64,000 nucleotides of DNA from DAOMFB01 sp963801475 (GTDB lineage Bacteria > Acidobacteriota > Thermoanaerobaculia > UBA5066). A program made the position numbers and the translations under genes. Positions 33,021 through 42,319 of this stretch are shown here, piece by piece; the stretch's first letter is position 1, and each line of letters starts with the position of its first letter. Location: positions 2,046,001 to 2,110,000 of the forward strand of contig CAWDEX010000001.1 of NCBI GenBank assembly GCA_963801475.1. Direction: 5' to 3'. The notes beneath the pieces are model-generated. The model worked only from the letters and a program-made list of their open reading frames with translations. It searched no databases and had not been told where the DNA came from.

Positions 33021-35792
33021 TCAGGCGGCGGGCCGTCCGGCGGGAGGCGAGAGGAACCCCACGGCCCGGTCCGCCTCCGCGTCCATGACGACGCGGAGGA
33101 CCAGCCCGTTCGTGGCGCGCGGGACGTCGATGACCCGGACGACCCCGCCGAGGTCCGCGAACTCGGGCGCCAGCGCGGCGAGGGCGTTCGGCGCCGTCCG
33201 GAGGAACTCCTCGCCGAACAGGATGTCCGGGTCGTCCGGGAAAAGCGGCAGATAGCGGATCGACGCCTCGACGAGGTCCTGGAAGAAATGCGTCCCGAAC
33301 GAGAGGTCCGGGACGTACCCGCCCCGCCGGCGCGCCACCTCGATGAGAACGGCCGTGTTGTTGATGTCGGAGTACCCCACGGGGACTCCGAGCTTCACGT
33401 CGCCGCGGCTTCCCCACCGCCCCGGACCGATCAGGATGAAGCGGCGCTTCGGAAGCACCTTGTTCAGCCGCCCCACGGCGCGCCCGACCCGCTTGAGCGA
33501 CGTGAGGTCGGGCAGCGCGTGGTAGCCGTCGGGATCGACGTAGACGACGTGGGTGATCTCCGGGACGCGGCCGTGCGAGACGAACTTCCTCGCCTCGAAG
33601 ATGACGCGCGCCGGGACGAGGTCGCGGGGGATCGGCTCCGACGCCTCGGCGTCGGCGAAGCTCTGGGGCCGGCACTGCAGGAGGTAGAGGTCTTTCCCGT
33701 CCGACGCGAACTCGATGTCGACCGGCCCGCCGGTGGCTTCGGCGAGGAGCTTCAGGAGCGAGCGGATCCGGGCCAGGAAGGGCGTGGCCGAGAGAAGCCC
33801 GTCGAAGGTCGCGACGAGACGGCTCCGCTTCGTCTCCCAGTCCACGAGCATCGGTCGGTGGAGCCGGTCGTCCTCGCAGACTGAGAGGACGTCCTCGGCT
33901 CCCGGCAGGTCCGGACCGCAGCAGGCGATCAGGTCGGCCAGCTCGACGGTCTCGAACATCCGCGACTCGAGGTTGATGACGTCGACCCGGCGCGGCGAGT
34001 ACCGGACGATCTCGTCGACGGTGACGTTCACGCGGAGGCCGGGCTGCCCCGGGGCCACGAGGACCGGGTAGTCGTCGGAGAGCCGGTCCACGGCCCGCGT
34101 GCCGAGCCCCGGCACGAGCCGGACGAGCCCGTCCTCCCGCCGGATCCGGGCCGACCAGCGGAACTCGTTGTTCGAGAAAGCGACCCCGGCGAAGGTGGGA
34201 AGGAAGAACTTCCCGACCCGGGTCCCGACGACCTCCTGTATCAGGATCCCCATCTCCTCGTGGACGTCGAGGAGCCCGCGCTCGGCCCGGTACTCGATGG
34301 GGTCGGGGCCGAACACCGAGGCGTAGACCTCGGCGACGGCGTCCATGAGCGCGGCGAGCCGCTCGGCCTTCGTCCCCTGGTTCGCGAGGAACAGGCTCTT
34401 GTACTTCCCGGAGAAGGCCGCCCCGACCCGGTCCTCGAGCAGGCTCGAGGAGCGGACGACGAGGGGATGGTCCTCGAAATCGTCCAGCGCCACCGAGAGG
34501 CCTTTCACGATCTCCGGCGAGAAGTTGGAGTTCTTGAAGACCTGGACGACGTGGGGGTACTCGCGCCGCACCTGGTCGATCTCGAGGTACTTCCGGTTGT
34601 ACAGGTCCTCGAGCTCGTTGAACTCGATGAAGTTCAGGATCCCGTCCGAAGTCACGTACCAGGTCTTCGGAACCCGGATGTCGCCGAGCAGGTCGGCGAA
34701 TTCGGTCGATTTCCGGGCGATCTGCGTCGCGAGGAAGAGCCCCGAGCCCTTTCCGCCCAGCCGGCCGTGGCTCCGCGGCGGGCAGACGACGCGCCGCGTC
34801 AGGTCGAAGAAGTCGCGGACCTCGATGTAGTCCTTCGCCGTGTTGATGAAGTCGAGGTCGTCCGTCAGGAACCGCCGGGCGAGGCCGACACGGAGCTCGA
34901 CCTGGATGGCGCGCGACAGCTCGCGGTCCTCGAGCCCGGCGTTCTGGAACCGCCCGAGGGCCTCGGCGATCTCCGTGAGCGAGGTCCCCTGGTTCTCCAC
35001 CGCCTCGGTCAGAAAGCCGGCCTTCTCGTCCTTGATCCACTTCTGGATCAACGCGACGATCTCCTCCGAGGAGAGGTGCTCGGCCGCGATGCGAAACGCC
35101 TCCTCGGCCACGCCGCGCAGCGAATCAAGGCTGCGGCGCGCGGTCGGACGGTTGTCGTCGGGCTCTTCGCCGGGACGCGCCCCGGCGAACTTCGGCAGCA
35201 GGTCCTGCGCCGCCGCGACCCCGTTCCAGCAGAGGTGGTTGATCATCCGGCGCGAGACGCGGACGAGCAGGTGCGGATCCGTCTTCCGGAGGAAGTCGAC
35301 GATGATTCGCCAGTCCCCGCGCGGCCTGGGCAGCGGCAGCGACGGCGGTCCGGGCAGCGCCTGCAGGGAGTCGAGGAGGTGCCGCTGGAGGAGGAGCTGT
35401 CCGAGACGTTCGGCGACGGTCTCGAGGAGCTTCCGCTCCTCCTTGAGGAACGGCCCATCGTCCGCCGCCGGGAACGCCTTCCCGTAGAAGACCTCCACGG
35501 TCCCGGCCGTCTCGCCCTGGACGCGGATCGGAGCCGACTGCGTCCACGGCGTGACCGCGAGACCCGGCGTCTCGCAGACGATCCCTTCCGTCCGGACGCG
35601 GGCGGCGCAGTCCCCGGGGTGCTGCCAGCCGTGCGGGAGCACCTCGACGACGCTCCGGAGGATCTCGTCGAGGGAGGCGTCGGCGTGGTTGCAGATCTCG
35701 TGGACGCGGTAGAGGCAGGAGAGCTCCTTGGCGCGCTCCTGCAGCGCATCGAGGATCCGGTCAACCCCTTCGTCCGGCCGTGACCCGCCCAT
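33021..35792 (-). CDS. PEP-synthase/PPDK-like ATP-grasp protein without phosphohistidine domain
   Basis: About 923 residues. An N-terminal GAF-like segment (about 20-150) and a helical region lead into a PPDK_N ATP-grasp domain (about 345-720: GGKGSGLFLA, VPKTWYVTSDG, LVVRSSSLLEDRVGAAFSGKY, GILIQEVVGTRVG, LYLLQCRPQS). In PEP synthase or PPDK, a swivelling His domain (GGxxSH) and a PEP-binding barrel would follow. Instead there are about 200 residues with FILIGPGRWGSRGDVKLGVP, and no TSH motif. It probably phosphorylates some other target. ATG 35792 is preferred over GTG 35795; both have a poorly spaced GAGG. Confidence 0.75.
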   Translation of the reverse strand: MGGSRPDEGVDRILDALQERAKELSCLYRVHEICNHADASLDEILRSVVEVLPHGWQHPGDCAARVRTEGIVCETPGLAVTPWTQSAPIRVQGETAGTVEVFYGKAFPAADDGPFLKEERKLLETVAERLGQLLLQRHLLDSLQALPGPPSLPLPRPRGDWRIIVDFLRKTDPHLLVRVSRRMINHLCWNGVAAAQDLLPKFAGARPGEEPDDNRPTARRSLDSLRGVAEEAFRIAAEHLSSEEIVALIQKWIKDEKAGFLTEAVENQGTSLTEIAEALGRFQNAGLEDRELSRAIQVELRVGLARRFLTDDLDFINTAKDYIEVRDFFDLTRRVVCPPRSHGRLGGKGSGLFLATQIARKSTEFADLLGDIRVPKTWYVTSDGILNFIEFNELEDLYNRKYLEIDQVRREYPHVVQVFKNSNFSPEIVKGLSVALDDFEDHPLVVRSSSLLEDRVGAAFSGKYKSLFLANQGTKAERLAALMDAVAEVYASVFGPDPIEYRAERGLLDVHEEMGILIQEVVGTRVGKFFLPTFAGVAFSNNEFRWSARIRREDGLVRLVPGLGTRAVDRLSDDYPVLVAPGQPGLRVNVTVDEIVRYSPRRVDVINLESRMFETVELADLIACCGPDLPGAEDVLSVCEDDRLHRPMLVDWETKRSRLVATFDGLLSATPFLARIRSLLKLLAEATGGPVDIEFASDGKDLYLLQCRPQSFADAEASEPIPRDLVPARVIFEARKFVSHGRVPEITHVVYVDPDGYHALPDLTSLKRVGRAVGRLNKVLPKRRFILIGPGRWGSRGDVKLGVPVGYSDINNTAVLIEVARRRGGYVPDLSFGTHFFQDLVEASIRYLPLFPDDPDILFGEEFLRTAPNALAALAPEFADLGGVVRVIDVPRATNGLVLRVVMDAEADRAVGFLSPPAGRPAA

Positions 35793-35821
35793 CACCTCAG
35801 ATCATCGCTCAGTCGGCGGCC

Positions 35822-37105
35822 TCAGACCCAACCCCGGTCGCGGCAGGCTTTCGCCACCCGGCTGACGGCGATGACGTACGCCGCGTCGCGCATGTAGAGC
35901 TTCCGGCTGGCCGCGAGGTCGGCCACGGCCTTGAAGGCCGAGGTCATCTTCGTGTCGAGTTTGGCGAGGACCTCGTCCTGCTCCCAGTAGTAGTTCATGT
36001 TGCACTGCACCTGCTCGAAGTAGCTGCAGGTGACGCCGCCCGCGTTCGCCAGGAAGTCGGGGATGACGAAGATGCCGCGCTCCTGGAGGAGCTTGTCGGC
36101 CTCGGGGGTCGTCGGGCCGTTGGCCCCCTCGGCCACCACCCGGACGCGCTCCTTGATCTTCTTCGCCGTCTCCCCGGTGACCTGGTTCTCGAGCGCCGAA
36201 GGCATCAGGATGTCGACGTCCTGCTCGATCCACGACTCGCCCGGAAGCACCTCGTACCCGAGCTGCGCGGCCTTCTTCTTGTCGATGCCGCCGAACGGGT
36301 CCGTGATGCCGAGGAGCGCTTCGGGGTCGACCCCGTCGAGCTTCCGGAAGGTGTAGCTCGTCTGGTCGGCCTGGTCCCACGACGAGACGCAGACGACCCG
36401 GCCGCCTAGCTTCTGGTAGAGCCGCACGGCGTACTGGGAGACGTTCCCGAAGCCCTGGACCGCCGCCTTCGTCCGCGTGATGTCGATGTTCAGGCGCTTC
36501 AGGGCCTCGCGGAGGGTGAAGACCACGCCGTAGCCCGTCGCCTCGGTCCGCCCGAGCGAGCCGCCCATGCCGACCGGCTTGCCCGTGATGAAGCCGGGTC
36601 CCTTCCCGCCGTGGATCAGCTCCCACTCGTCGAGCATCCAGAGCATGTGCTGGGGTGTCGTCATCACGTCGGGGGCCGGGACGTCCTGCACGGGCCCGAC
36701 GTTCTTCGCCACCTGCCGGACCCATCCGCGGCAGATTCCCTCCTGCTCGCGTGCCGAGAGGTTGTGCGGGTCGCAGATGACGCCGCCCTTCGCCCCGCCG
36801 AGAGGGATGTCGACGACGGCGCACTTCCAGGTCATCCACATCGCGAGGGCGCGGACCGTGTCGACGGTCTCCTGCGGGTGGAAGCGGATGCCGCCCTTCG
36901 AGGGCCCCCGCGCGTCGTTGTGCTGGACCCGGAAACCGCGGAAGACCTTTACCTTCCCGTCGTCCATCTTCACCGGGATGGCGAAATGGTATTCGCGGAG
37001 CGGAAAGCGAAGCAGGTCGCGCGTGGCCGGGTCGAGGCCGAGGATGTCGGCCGACTTGTCGAACTGCGCCTGGGCCATCTCGAACGGGTTGAACGCACTC
37101 TTCAT
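35822..37105 (-). CDS. gdhA: Glutamate dehydrogenase
   Basis: 427 residues. The landmarks are ARGPSKGGIRFHP, LGGAKGGVICDP, VQDVPAPDVMTTPQHM, FGNVSQYA and EGANGPTTPEADKLL, and the C-terminus has TSAFKAVADLA. Its length and motifs match the standard hexameric bacterial and archaeal catabolic type. It lies 29 bp upstream of the ATP-grasp gene on the same strand, so the two are probably cotranscribed. Together with the 31595 gene it gives two glutamate dehydrogenases within 6 kb. Confidence 0.94.
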   Translation of the reverse strand: MKSAFNPFEMAQAQFDKSADILGLDPATRDLLRFPLREYHFAIPVKMDDGKVKVFRGFRVQHNDARGPSKGGIRFHPQETVDTVRALAMWMTWKCAVVDIPLGGAKGGVICDPHNLSAREQEGICRGWVRQVAKNVGPVQDVPAPDVMTTPQHMLWMLDEWELIHGGKGPGFITGKPVGMGGSLGRTEATGYGVVFTLREALKRLNIDITRTKAAVQGFGNVSQYAVRLYQKLGGRVVCVSSWDQADQTSYTFRKLDGVDPEALLGITDPFGGIDKKKAAQLGYEVLPGESWIEQDVDILMPSALENQVTGETAKKIKERVRVVAEGANGPTTPEADKLLQERGIFVIPDFLANAGGVTCSYFEQVQCNMNYYWEQDEVLAKLDTKMTSAFKAVADLAASRKLYMRDAAYVIAVSRVAKACRDRGWV

Positions 37106-37222
37106 GGGAACTCACTCTCTCTTCTGAATGTCGCTGGAGGCGCCGCGAGGGCGGCGCAGGCGTCGGGCCATCCGGGCCGCATCGTAGGCGACGGCCCCGG
37201 CGGGCGCGATGGTGAGTTTGGA

Positions 37223-38461
37223 TCAGGGAGCTTTCGCGAGAAGGCGCCCTCGGACCACCGGAAGGAGCGCCGCCGCCCCCGCGGCGTGTCCTCGGGCGTT
37301 CCAGTGCATGTCGCCGCCCGGAAGGTAGAGGCTTCGGCCCTCGCGCGAGCGGGCCTCGCGGAGAGGGCGCGTGAGGTCGAGACACGCGATCCCGCCGGCC
37401 GCGCAGAACGTGAAGATCCGTCGGCTCGGTCCGTCCAGATCGAACGCGGCCTCCCGCAGCCCATACGCCCTCGCCGTCGCCGCCCAGTCCTCCGGCTGCA
37501 CCTGGAACCGCTGCGGGAGGAGGACCACGAGAAGGTCCGTGCCGTTCCTCCGCCCTGCCGCCGCGGTTGCGACGAGGACCCTCTCCAGCCGCCCGAACGC
37601 CGCCTCCACCGCCGGCGGCGGCGCCTTCAGAAAGACCCCGAGCCCGTTCACGCCGTCGAAGAGAAAGTGCGGAGACGACGCGCCGCGCGCGGCGGCGATC
37701 GGCTGCGGGAGCGGCCCGAGGGCGAGATCGAGGATCCGGAGGGACCTCCGGACCGGGACGATCTTCTCCGGCGCCCCGGGGACGAGAGCCTCCGCAGGGA
37801 GCCTGAGCCAGTACTCCGGCCGCTCGGAGAGCGGCAGGGGGCTCTCCCGCCTCGACATCGCCACGCCGGACTCGTCGGCCTCGAGAGTGAATTCGCCGGG
37901 AGGATCGACCGAGAAGCCGGTTTGCGCCACGTCGTTGCCCAGCGTCACGCCGAGGACGACGAGCGACGGGCGCCAGTCGAAGCCGCCGTGAAGCAGCCAC
38001 CAGAGCCCCGTGGCCGGCTGCTCGATCTCGGCGATCAGGACCTCGGCCCTTAATCCCGCCGCGCGCAGGGCCACTTCGACGAGCCGGGAGTACGTCGCCT
38101 CCTGGTCCACCCGGTAGCCCGCGACGAAGGAATCGCCCATCGACAGGATCCTGACGACGCCCGCGGGCGGGACGGCGGCCGTCTCCTCCCGGTTCCGGAA
38201 GCCGGCGGCGTTGTTCTTCCAGAGGATCGTCCCGCCGAGGCCGTCGGTCAGGCGCCCCTCGAAGCCCTCCTTCAGGAGACCTCCCGGGCCGAGGTCGCCG
38301 CCTCGCACCGCCTCGCCGTAGTCAGGCGGCGGCGGGCCCGGCCTCCCGGAGAGCGGCGCGATCCGCAGGATCCCTTCGGCGAGCGCCAGCGCCGCGAGCG
38401 TCGACACGACGACGGTCAGCGCGGACGCGAGAGCCGTCCGGGTGCGGGTTCGCGCCGTCAT
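37223..38461 (-). CDS. Membrane-anchored SGNH/GDSL-type protein
   Basis: 412 residues. One N-terminal helix (about 10-30, ALASALTVVVSTLAALALAEG) anchors an SGNH-type domain, with block I SMGDSFVAGYRV (about 113) and a C-terminal DMHWNARGHAAGA carrying the Asp/His pair. These features resemble AlgX/AlgJ-type sugar acetyltransferases or esterases. It is the last gene of the carbamoyltransferase run, 4 bp after its neighbour, and may modify an exported glycan. ATG 38461 fits the membrane anchor. Confidence 0.75.
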   Translation of the reverse strand: MTARTRTRTALASALTVVVSTLAALALAEGILRIAPLSGRPGPPPPDYGEAVRGGDLGPGGLLKEGFEGRLTDGLGGTILWKNNAAGFRNREETAAVPPAGVVRILSMGDSFVAGYRVDQEATYSRLVEVALRAAGLRAEVLIAEIEQPATGLWWLLHGGFDWRPSLVVLGVTLGNDVAQTGFSVDPPGEFTLEADESGVAMSRRESPLPLSERPEYWLRLPAEALVPGAPEKIVPVRRSLRILDLALGPLPQPIAAARGASSPHFLFDGVNGLGVFLKAPPPAVEAAFGRLERVLVATAAAGRRNGTDLLVVLLPQRFQVQPEDWAATARAYGLREAAFDLDGPSRRIFTFCAAGGIACLDLTRPLREARSREGRSLYLPGGDMHWNARGHAAGAAALLPVVRGRLLAKAP

Positions 38462-38465
38462 CGTC

Positions 38466-40406
38466 TCAGTCCAGGGTGAAGCTCTTCCGCCAGTCGTCCC
38501 CTTCGCTCCACGGCGGCTGCTCCTCCCGGAGGAGGACGTGGTTTTCGAGGACGAGGGCATCCATCGCGGTCCGCATGAAGCAGGTGTACGCGTCGGAGGG
38601 GGTGCAGACGATCGGCTCCCCGCGCACGTTGAAGGAGGTGTTCACGACGACGGGACAGCCGGTCCTCCGGAAGAAGGCGGCCAGGATCTCGTGGTAGAGC
38701 GGGTTCGCCTCGTGCCGGACGGTCTGAAGGCGCGCGGAGTAGTCGACGTGGGTGACCGCCGGAATCGAAGAGCGGGGGACGTTCAGCTTCTCGATCCCCC
38801 AGAGCGCGTTCTCCGCCTCGGACATCTCCCGGCGGAGGGGGCGGGCCACGTCGGCCACGAGGAGCATGTACGGCGAGTCCTCGTCGATCTCGAACCAGTT
38901 CGAAACCTCCTCGCGCAGAACGGACGGCGCGAAGGGGCGGAACGACTCCCGGAACTTGATCTTCAGGTTCATGACGGACTGCATCCTCGGCGAACGCGGG
39001 TCGCCGAGGATGCTCCGGCCGCCGAGGGCCCGCGGGCCGAATTCCATCCGCCCCTGGAGGAGGCCGACGACCTTCTCCTGCGAGAGCAGCTCCGCGACGG
39101 CACCCGGCAGCTCCTCCCGGGGAACGGTGCGAAACGGGTAATTCCGGGAGGTCAGCCACGCCGAAATCTCTTCCGAGGGAAATGAGGGACCGAGGAACGC
39201 GCCCGACATGCCGTCTTCATACGGCCGGAGCGCTTCCCGTGACGGGACGTCGCGCGGTCCGATTGCGGCAGCGTTCGACGTTCTGCCTTCTTCGTTCTCG
39301 CCTTTCGATGAGCTCTTCGGTCTCCAGGTCCCCCTCGTCTCGGGGCTTTCTCTCGGCATTCCGAGGTACCGGTGCCAGACGGCGAGCGCCGCGCCGACCG
39401 CGCCCCCGGCGTCACCGGCCGCCGGCTGGATCCAGAGGTCGTCGAAGGTCCCTTCACGCAGGAGCCGGCCGTTCGCGACGCAGTTGAGCGCCACGCCACC
39501 CGCCAGGCAGAGGTACTTCGCGCCGGTGACCTTGCGGACGTGCCGCGCCATCTTCAGGACGATCTCCTCGGTGACCTCCTGGACCGAGGCGGCGAGGTCC
39601 ATCTCCCGCTGCGTCAGCTTCGACTCGGCCTCGCGGGCCGGGCCGCCGAAGAGCCGCTCGAAGCCCGCCCCCGTCATCCGGAGCCGGCTCGCGAAGTCGA
39701 AGTAGTCCATGTTCAGGCGGATCGAGCCGTCGTCGCAGACGTGGACGACCTTCTCCCGGATCACGTCCGCGTACTTCGGCACGCCGTACGGGGCGAGGCC
39801 CATCAGCTTGTACTCGCCGCTGTTCACCTTGAAGCCGCAGAAGTAGGTGAAGGCCGAATAGAGAAGGCCGATCGAGTGCGGGAAACGGAGCTCGGAGACG
39901 AGGTCGATCGTGTTCCCCTTCCCGAGCCCGAGCGAGGAGGTCGCCCACTCCCCCACCCCGTCCATCGTCAGGATGGCCGCCTCCTCGAAGGGCGACGGGA
40001 AGAAGGCCGACGCGGCGTGTGATTCGTGGTGGTCCCCGAAGAGGATCGGGGCGGGGGTGTCGAGCTCCTTCCGGATCGTCTCCTCCATCCAGAGCCGGTT
40101 CGTCAGCCAGAGCGGCATCGCCTTCTGGAAGGACGCGAAGCCCCGCGGCGCGTAGTCGAGGTAGGTCTCGAAGAGCCGCTCGAACTTCAGGAGCGGCTTG
40201 TCGTAGAAGGCGACGAGGTCGAGGTCCTTCGCCGCGAGACCGCCCGCCGCGAGGCAGTACCGCGCGGCGTGGGCGGGAAACTCGGGGTCGTGCTTCTTCC
40301 GCGTGAAGCGCTCCTCCTGGGCCGCGGCCACGATCTTTCCGTCCACGAGGAGGCACGCCGCCGCGTCGTGGTAGAAGGCGGACAGGCCCAGCACGGTTTT
40401 CGGCAC
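38466..40406 (-). CDS. NodU/CmcH-family carbamoyltransferase
   Basis: 646 residues. The N-terminal Kae1-like part has SAFYHDAAACLL, GDHHESHAASAFF and TMDGVGEW, while LAGGVALNCVANG and the C-terminal FGPRALGGRSILGDPR, FRPFAPSVL and TSFNVRGEPIVCTP complete the family pattern. Such enzymes move a carbamoyl group from carbamoyl phosphate to a hydroxyl of a sugar or small molecule via carbamoyl-AMP. An in-frame low-complexity insert of about 40 residues (about 350-395, SSSKGENEEGRTSNAAA) interrupts the join of the two domains. GTG start, 6 nt after TAAACT. Confidence 0.93.
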   Translation of the reverse strand: MPKTVLGLSAFYHDAAACLLVDGKIVAAAQEERFTRKKHDPEFPAHAARYCLAAGGLAAKDLDLVAFYDKPLLKFERLFETYLDYAPRGFASFQKAMPLWLTNRLWMEETIRKELDTPAPILFGDHHESHAASAFFPSPFEEAAILTMDGVGEWATSSLGLGKGNTIDLVSELRFPHSIGLLYSAFTYFCGFKVNSGEYKLMGLAPYGVPKYADVIREKVVHVCDDGSIRLNMDYFDFASRLRMTGAGFERLFGGPAREAESKLTQREMDLAASVQEVTEEIVLKMARHVRKVTGAKYLCLAGGVALNCVANGRLLREGTFDDLWIQPAAGDAGGAVGAALAVWHRYLGMPRESPETRGTWRPKSSSKGENEEGRTSNAAAIGPRDVPSREALRPYEDGMSGAFLGPSFPSEEISAWLTSRNYPFRTVPREELPGAVAELLSQEKVVGLLQGRMEFGPRALGGRSILGDPRSPRMQSVMNLKIKFRESFRPFAPSVLREEVSNWFEIDEDSPYMLLVADVARPLRREMSEAENALWGIEKLNVPRSSIPAVTHVDYSARLQTVRHEANPLYHEILAAFFRRTGCPVVVNTSFNVRGEPIVCTPSDAYTCFMRTAMDALVLENHVLLREEQPPWSEGDDWRKSFTLD

Positions 40407-40412
40407 GGAGGG

Positions 40413-40418
40413 AGTTTA
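40413..40418 (-). promoter_or_regulatory. TAAACT -10-like element before the carbamoyltransferase
   Basis: TAAACT on the minus strand ends exactly 6 nt before the GTG at 40406, in a 35-bp gap after the glycosyltransferase stop. It would give a leaderless message starting inside the operon. Confidence 0.4.
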
Positions 40419-40441
40419 GCGACCGCGGGCGGCGCGCCGGG

Positions 40442-41221
40442 TCACGGCTCGGCCGCGTAGGCCTCGCGCGCGATCCGCGCGAGCGCCGGCGACTCGTAGC
40501 GGCCGTCCTCCCAGTTCCGCGGGAGCCGGGCGATGGAGGCGAGCATCGAGCCCGCGTGGCGGAGGAGCCGGACCGTCGTCGGCTCGTTCCGGACGAGGCG
40601 GACCGGGATCCGCTTGATCTCGAGGTTGTATTTCAGCGCGACGTAGAGAAGCTCCACGTCCCCCGCGAAGCCGTCGTCGGTGAGGAGCGGGAAGAGAGCG
40701 TCGGCCACGTCCGACCGGAACGCCTTCAGGCCGCACTGCGTGTCAAAGAGGCCCCCCGTCACGAGGAGACGGACGAAGAAGGAGAAGGCGCGCGAGGCGA
40801 ACCGGCGCGGCGGCGCGACGTGCTCGTGATACTCCGACCCGGCCAGGGTCCGGTCGCCGATGACGACGTGGAAGCCGCGCTCGTTGACGAGGCGCGCCAT
40901 GGACGGGACCGCGGACAGGTCGAAAGGAAGGTCGGCGTCCGTGAAGACGCGGCAGCGGCCCCGGGCCTCCCGAATCCCGGCTTTCAGGGCGCCGAACTTC
41001 CCCGTGTTGTGCGGGAGCGAGACGAGCCGCACGTTCGCGTCCGTCACCTCGCCCACGGCGGCGGCCGTGCCATCGAGGCTGCCGTCGTCCACGACGACGA
41101 GCTCCCACGAACGGAATCGCGCCGCGAGAAGCTCGGCGGCCGTCCGCGCGCTCCGGACCGCGTAGCCGGCCCCGTTGTAGACGGGAAGGACGAGCGAGAC
41201 GTCCGGCCGGCCGTCCGTCAT
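40442..41221 (-). CDS. Glycosyltransferase family 2, dolichol-phosphate-sugar synthase-like
   Basis: 259 residues. VSLVLPVYNGAGYAV at the start, VVVDDGSLDGT and the metal site VFTDADLPFD define a GT-A fold; GDRTLAGSEY and TQCGLKAFRSDVA are typical of DPM1/GtrB-like enzymes, which put a sugar on a polyprenyl phosphate. There are no extra C-terminal membrane helices. Its ATG overlaps the methyltransferase stop by 4 bases. It likely supplies a lipid-linked sugar for the pathway encoded here. Confidence 0.88.
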   Translation of the reverse strand: MTDGRPDVSLVLPVYNGAGYAVRSARTAAELLAARFRSWELVVVDDGSLDGTAAAVGEVTDANVRLVSLPHNTGKFGALKAGIREARGRCRVFTDADLPFDLSAVPSMARLVNERGFHVVIGDRTLAGSEYHEHVAPPRRFASRAFSFFVRLLVTGGLFDTQCGLKAFRSDVADALFPLLTDDGFAGDVELLYVALKYNLEIKRIPVRLVRNEPTTVRLLRHAGSMLASIARLPRNWEDGRYESPALARIAREAYAAEP

Positions 41222-42135
41222 GCCGCCTTCCTCTCCGGGGTCGTCCGTCGAACGACCGCGAGCATCGAGCCCGAGTTGGCGTAGAGGCGGACGCGCCGGG
41301 CGAGCGGGACGCGGGAGAGGCGGCGCAGGAGCCCGCGGCCGGCCGGAAGCGCAGCGGCCGAGCGCTCGAGAAGGAAGTCGAGCGACGCCACCTGCCCGCA
41401 GGGCCGGACCCGCTCCATCTCGAAGAGGGGCCGGAGGGCGGCGCCCAGGGTGCGGGGCGAGAAGAAGACCACGTGCTCGGGGATCTTGTACGACACCCAG
41501 CGCCGCCCCGAGACGCGCGCGAGGAGGCTCTCGCAGTTCGGCGTGGCGATCAGGATGCGGCCCCCCGGGGCGAGGTGGGCGTCGAGCTCCCGGGAGAGGG
41601 CGTTCAGATCGTAGAGGTGCTCGACGACGTCGAAGAGAGTGATCACGTCGAACGCGAGCCCGGGAAAGAGTCCGTGCGAAAGGCTCCCGAGCCGTACCCG
41701 GTCGCCGAAGCGCTCCGCCGCGGCCGCGACGGCCGCCGGCGACGGGTCGAGCCCCCAGGCTTCGTAGCCGACGGAGGCGGCCGCCCGAAGCCCGGCCCCC
41801 GGTCCGCAGCCGACGTCGAGGAGGCGCGCGCCGGGCGCCGGGGCCGGAAGGAGCCGGAGGCGGCGGACGAAGGTCTCGGTGAGGAGCGGTTCCTGGGCCG
41901 CGTAGGAGGCGTAGCCGGCTCCGAGCCCCCCCTCTTCCCAGTACGCGGCCCCCTCGTAGAGGCGGCCCGACTCCTCTTTCGCCACGCGCGGGGAGAGGAA
42001 CCGGAGGCCGCACGAGGAGCAGTCGAGAACGCGGTACGGAGGAAAGTCCTCGCGGGCCCGCTCCGGCGGAGGGGCGCCGCAGAGAGGGCACGGGCAACTC
42101 TCGAGCCGAAAGGTCCCGGAGGCCGGCCGGGTCAT
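41218..42135 (-). CDS. Class I SAM methyltransferase with N-terminal zinc ribbon
   Basis: 305 residues. An N-terminal CPLCGAPPP and LDCSSCGLRFL make a four-cysteine zinc ribbon seen in many sugar C- or O-methyltransferases. The SAM-binding site is LLDVGCGPGAGL (about 105), followed by FDVITLFDVVEHLYD and GGRILIATPN. It could methylate the same glycan or lipid intermediate as the neighbouring enzymes act on. TATCCT lies 8 nt before ATG 42135, so it may also have its own start of transcription. Confidence 0.87.
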   Translation of the reverse strand: MTRPASGTFRLESCPCPLCGAPPPERAREDFPPYRVLDCSSCGLRFLSPRVAKEESGRLYEGAAYWEEGGLGAGYASYAAQEPLLTETFVRRLRLLPAPAPGARLLDVGCGPGAGLRAAASVGYEAWGLDPSPAAVAAAAERFGDRVRLGSLSHGLFPGLAFDVITLFDVVEHLYDLNALSRELDAHLAPGGRILIATPNCESLLARVSGRRWVSYKIPEHVVFFSPRTLGAALRPLFEMERVRPCGQVASLDFLLERSAAALPAGRGLLRRLSRVPLARRVRLYANSGSMLAVVRRTTPERKAA

Positions 42136-42155
42136 GGACACCAAGGATACCGGGC

Positions 42156-42314
42156 TCAGAAGAGCGTGTAGATGAACGGGGCGATGACGCTCTTCTGGGC
42201 CACGAGGAGGAGGAATCCGACGAGGACCATCAGGAAGATGATCGGAGCCAGCCAGTACTTCTTCCGGTACTTCAGGAACTCCCAGAGCTGGCCGAAGACC
42301 GCGCGTCTCGCCAT
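42156..42314 (-). CDS. Small membrane protein, DUF5989-like
   Basis: 52 residues. It has a basic aromatic start (MARRAVFGQLWEFLKYRKKY), then one strongly hydrophobic helix (PIIFLMVLVGFLLLVA), and ends in APFIYTLF. This matches the tiny DUF5989-type protein that I recall occurring beside carbamoyltransferases and SxtJ-like proteins. It probably forms a membrane partner for the pathway. It starts 5 bp after the SxtJ-like gene's stop. Confidence 0.8.
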   Translation of the reverse strand: MARRAVFGQLWEFLKYRKKYWLAPIIFLMVLVGFLLLVAQKSVIAPFIYTLF

Positions 42315-42319
42315 CGTCG

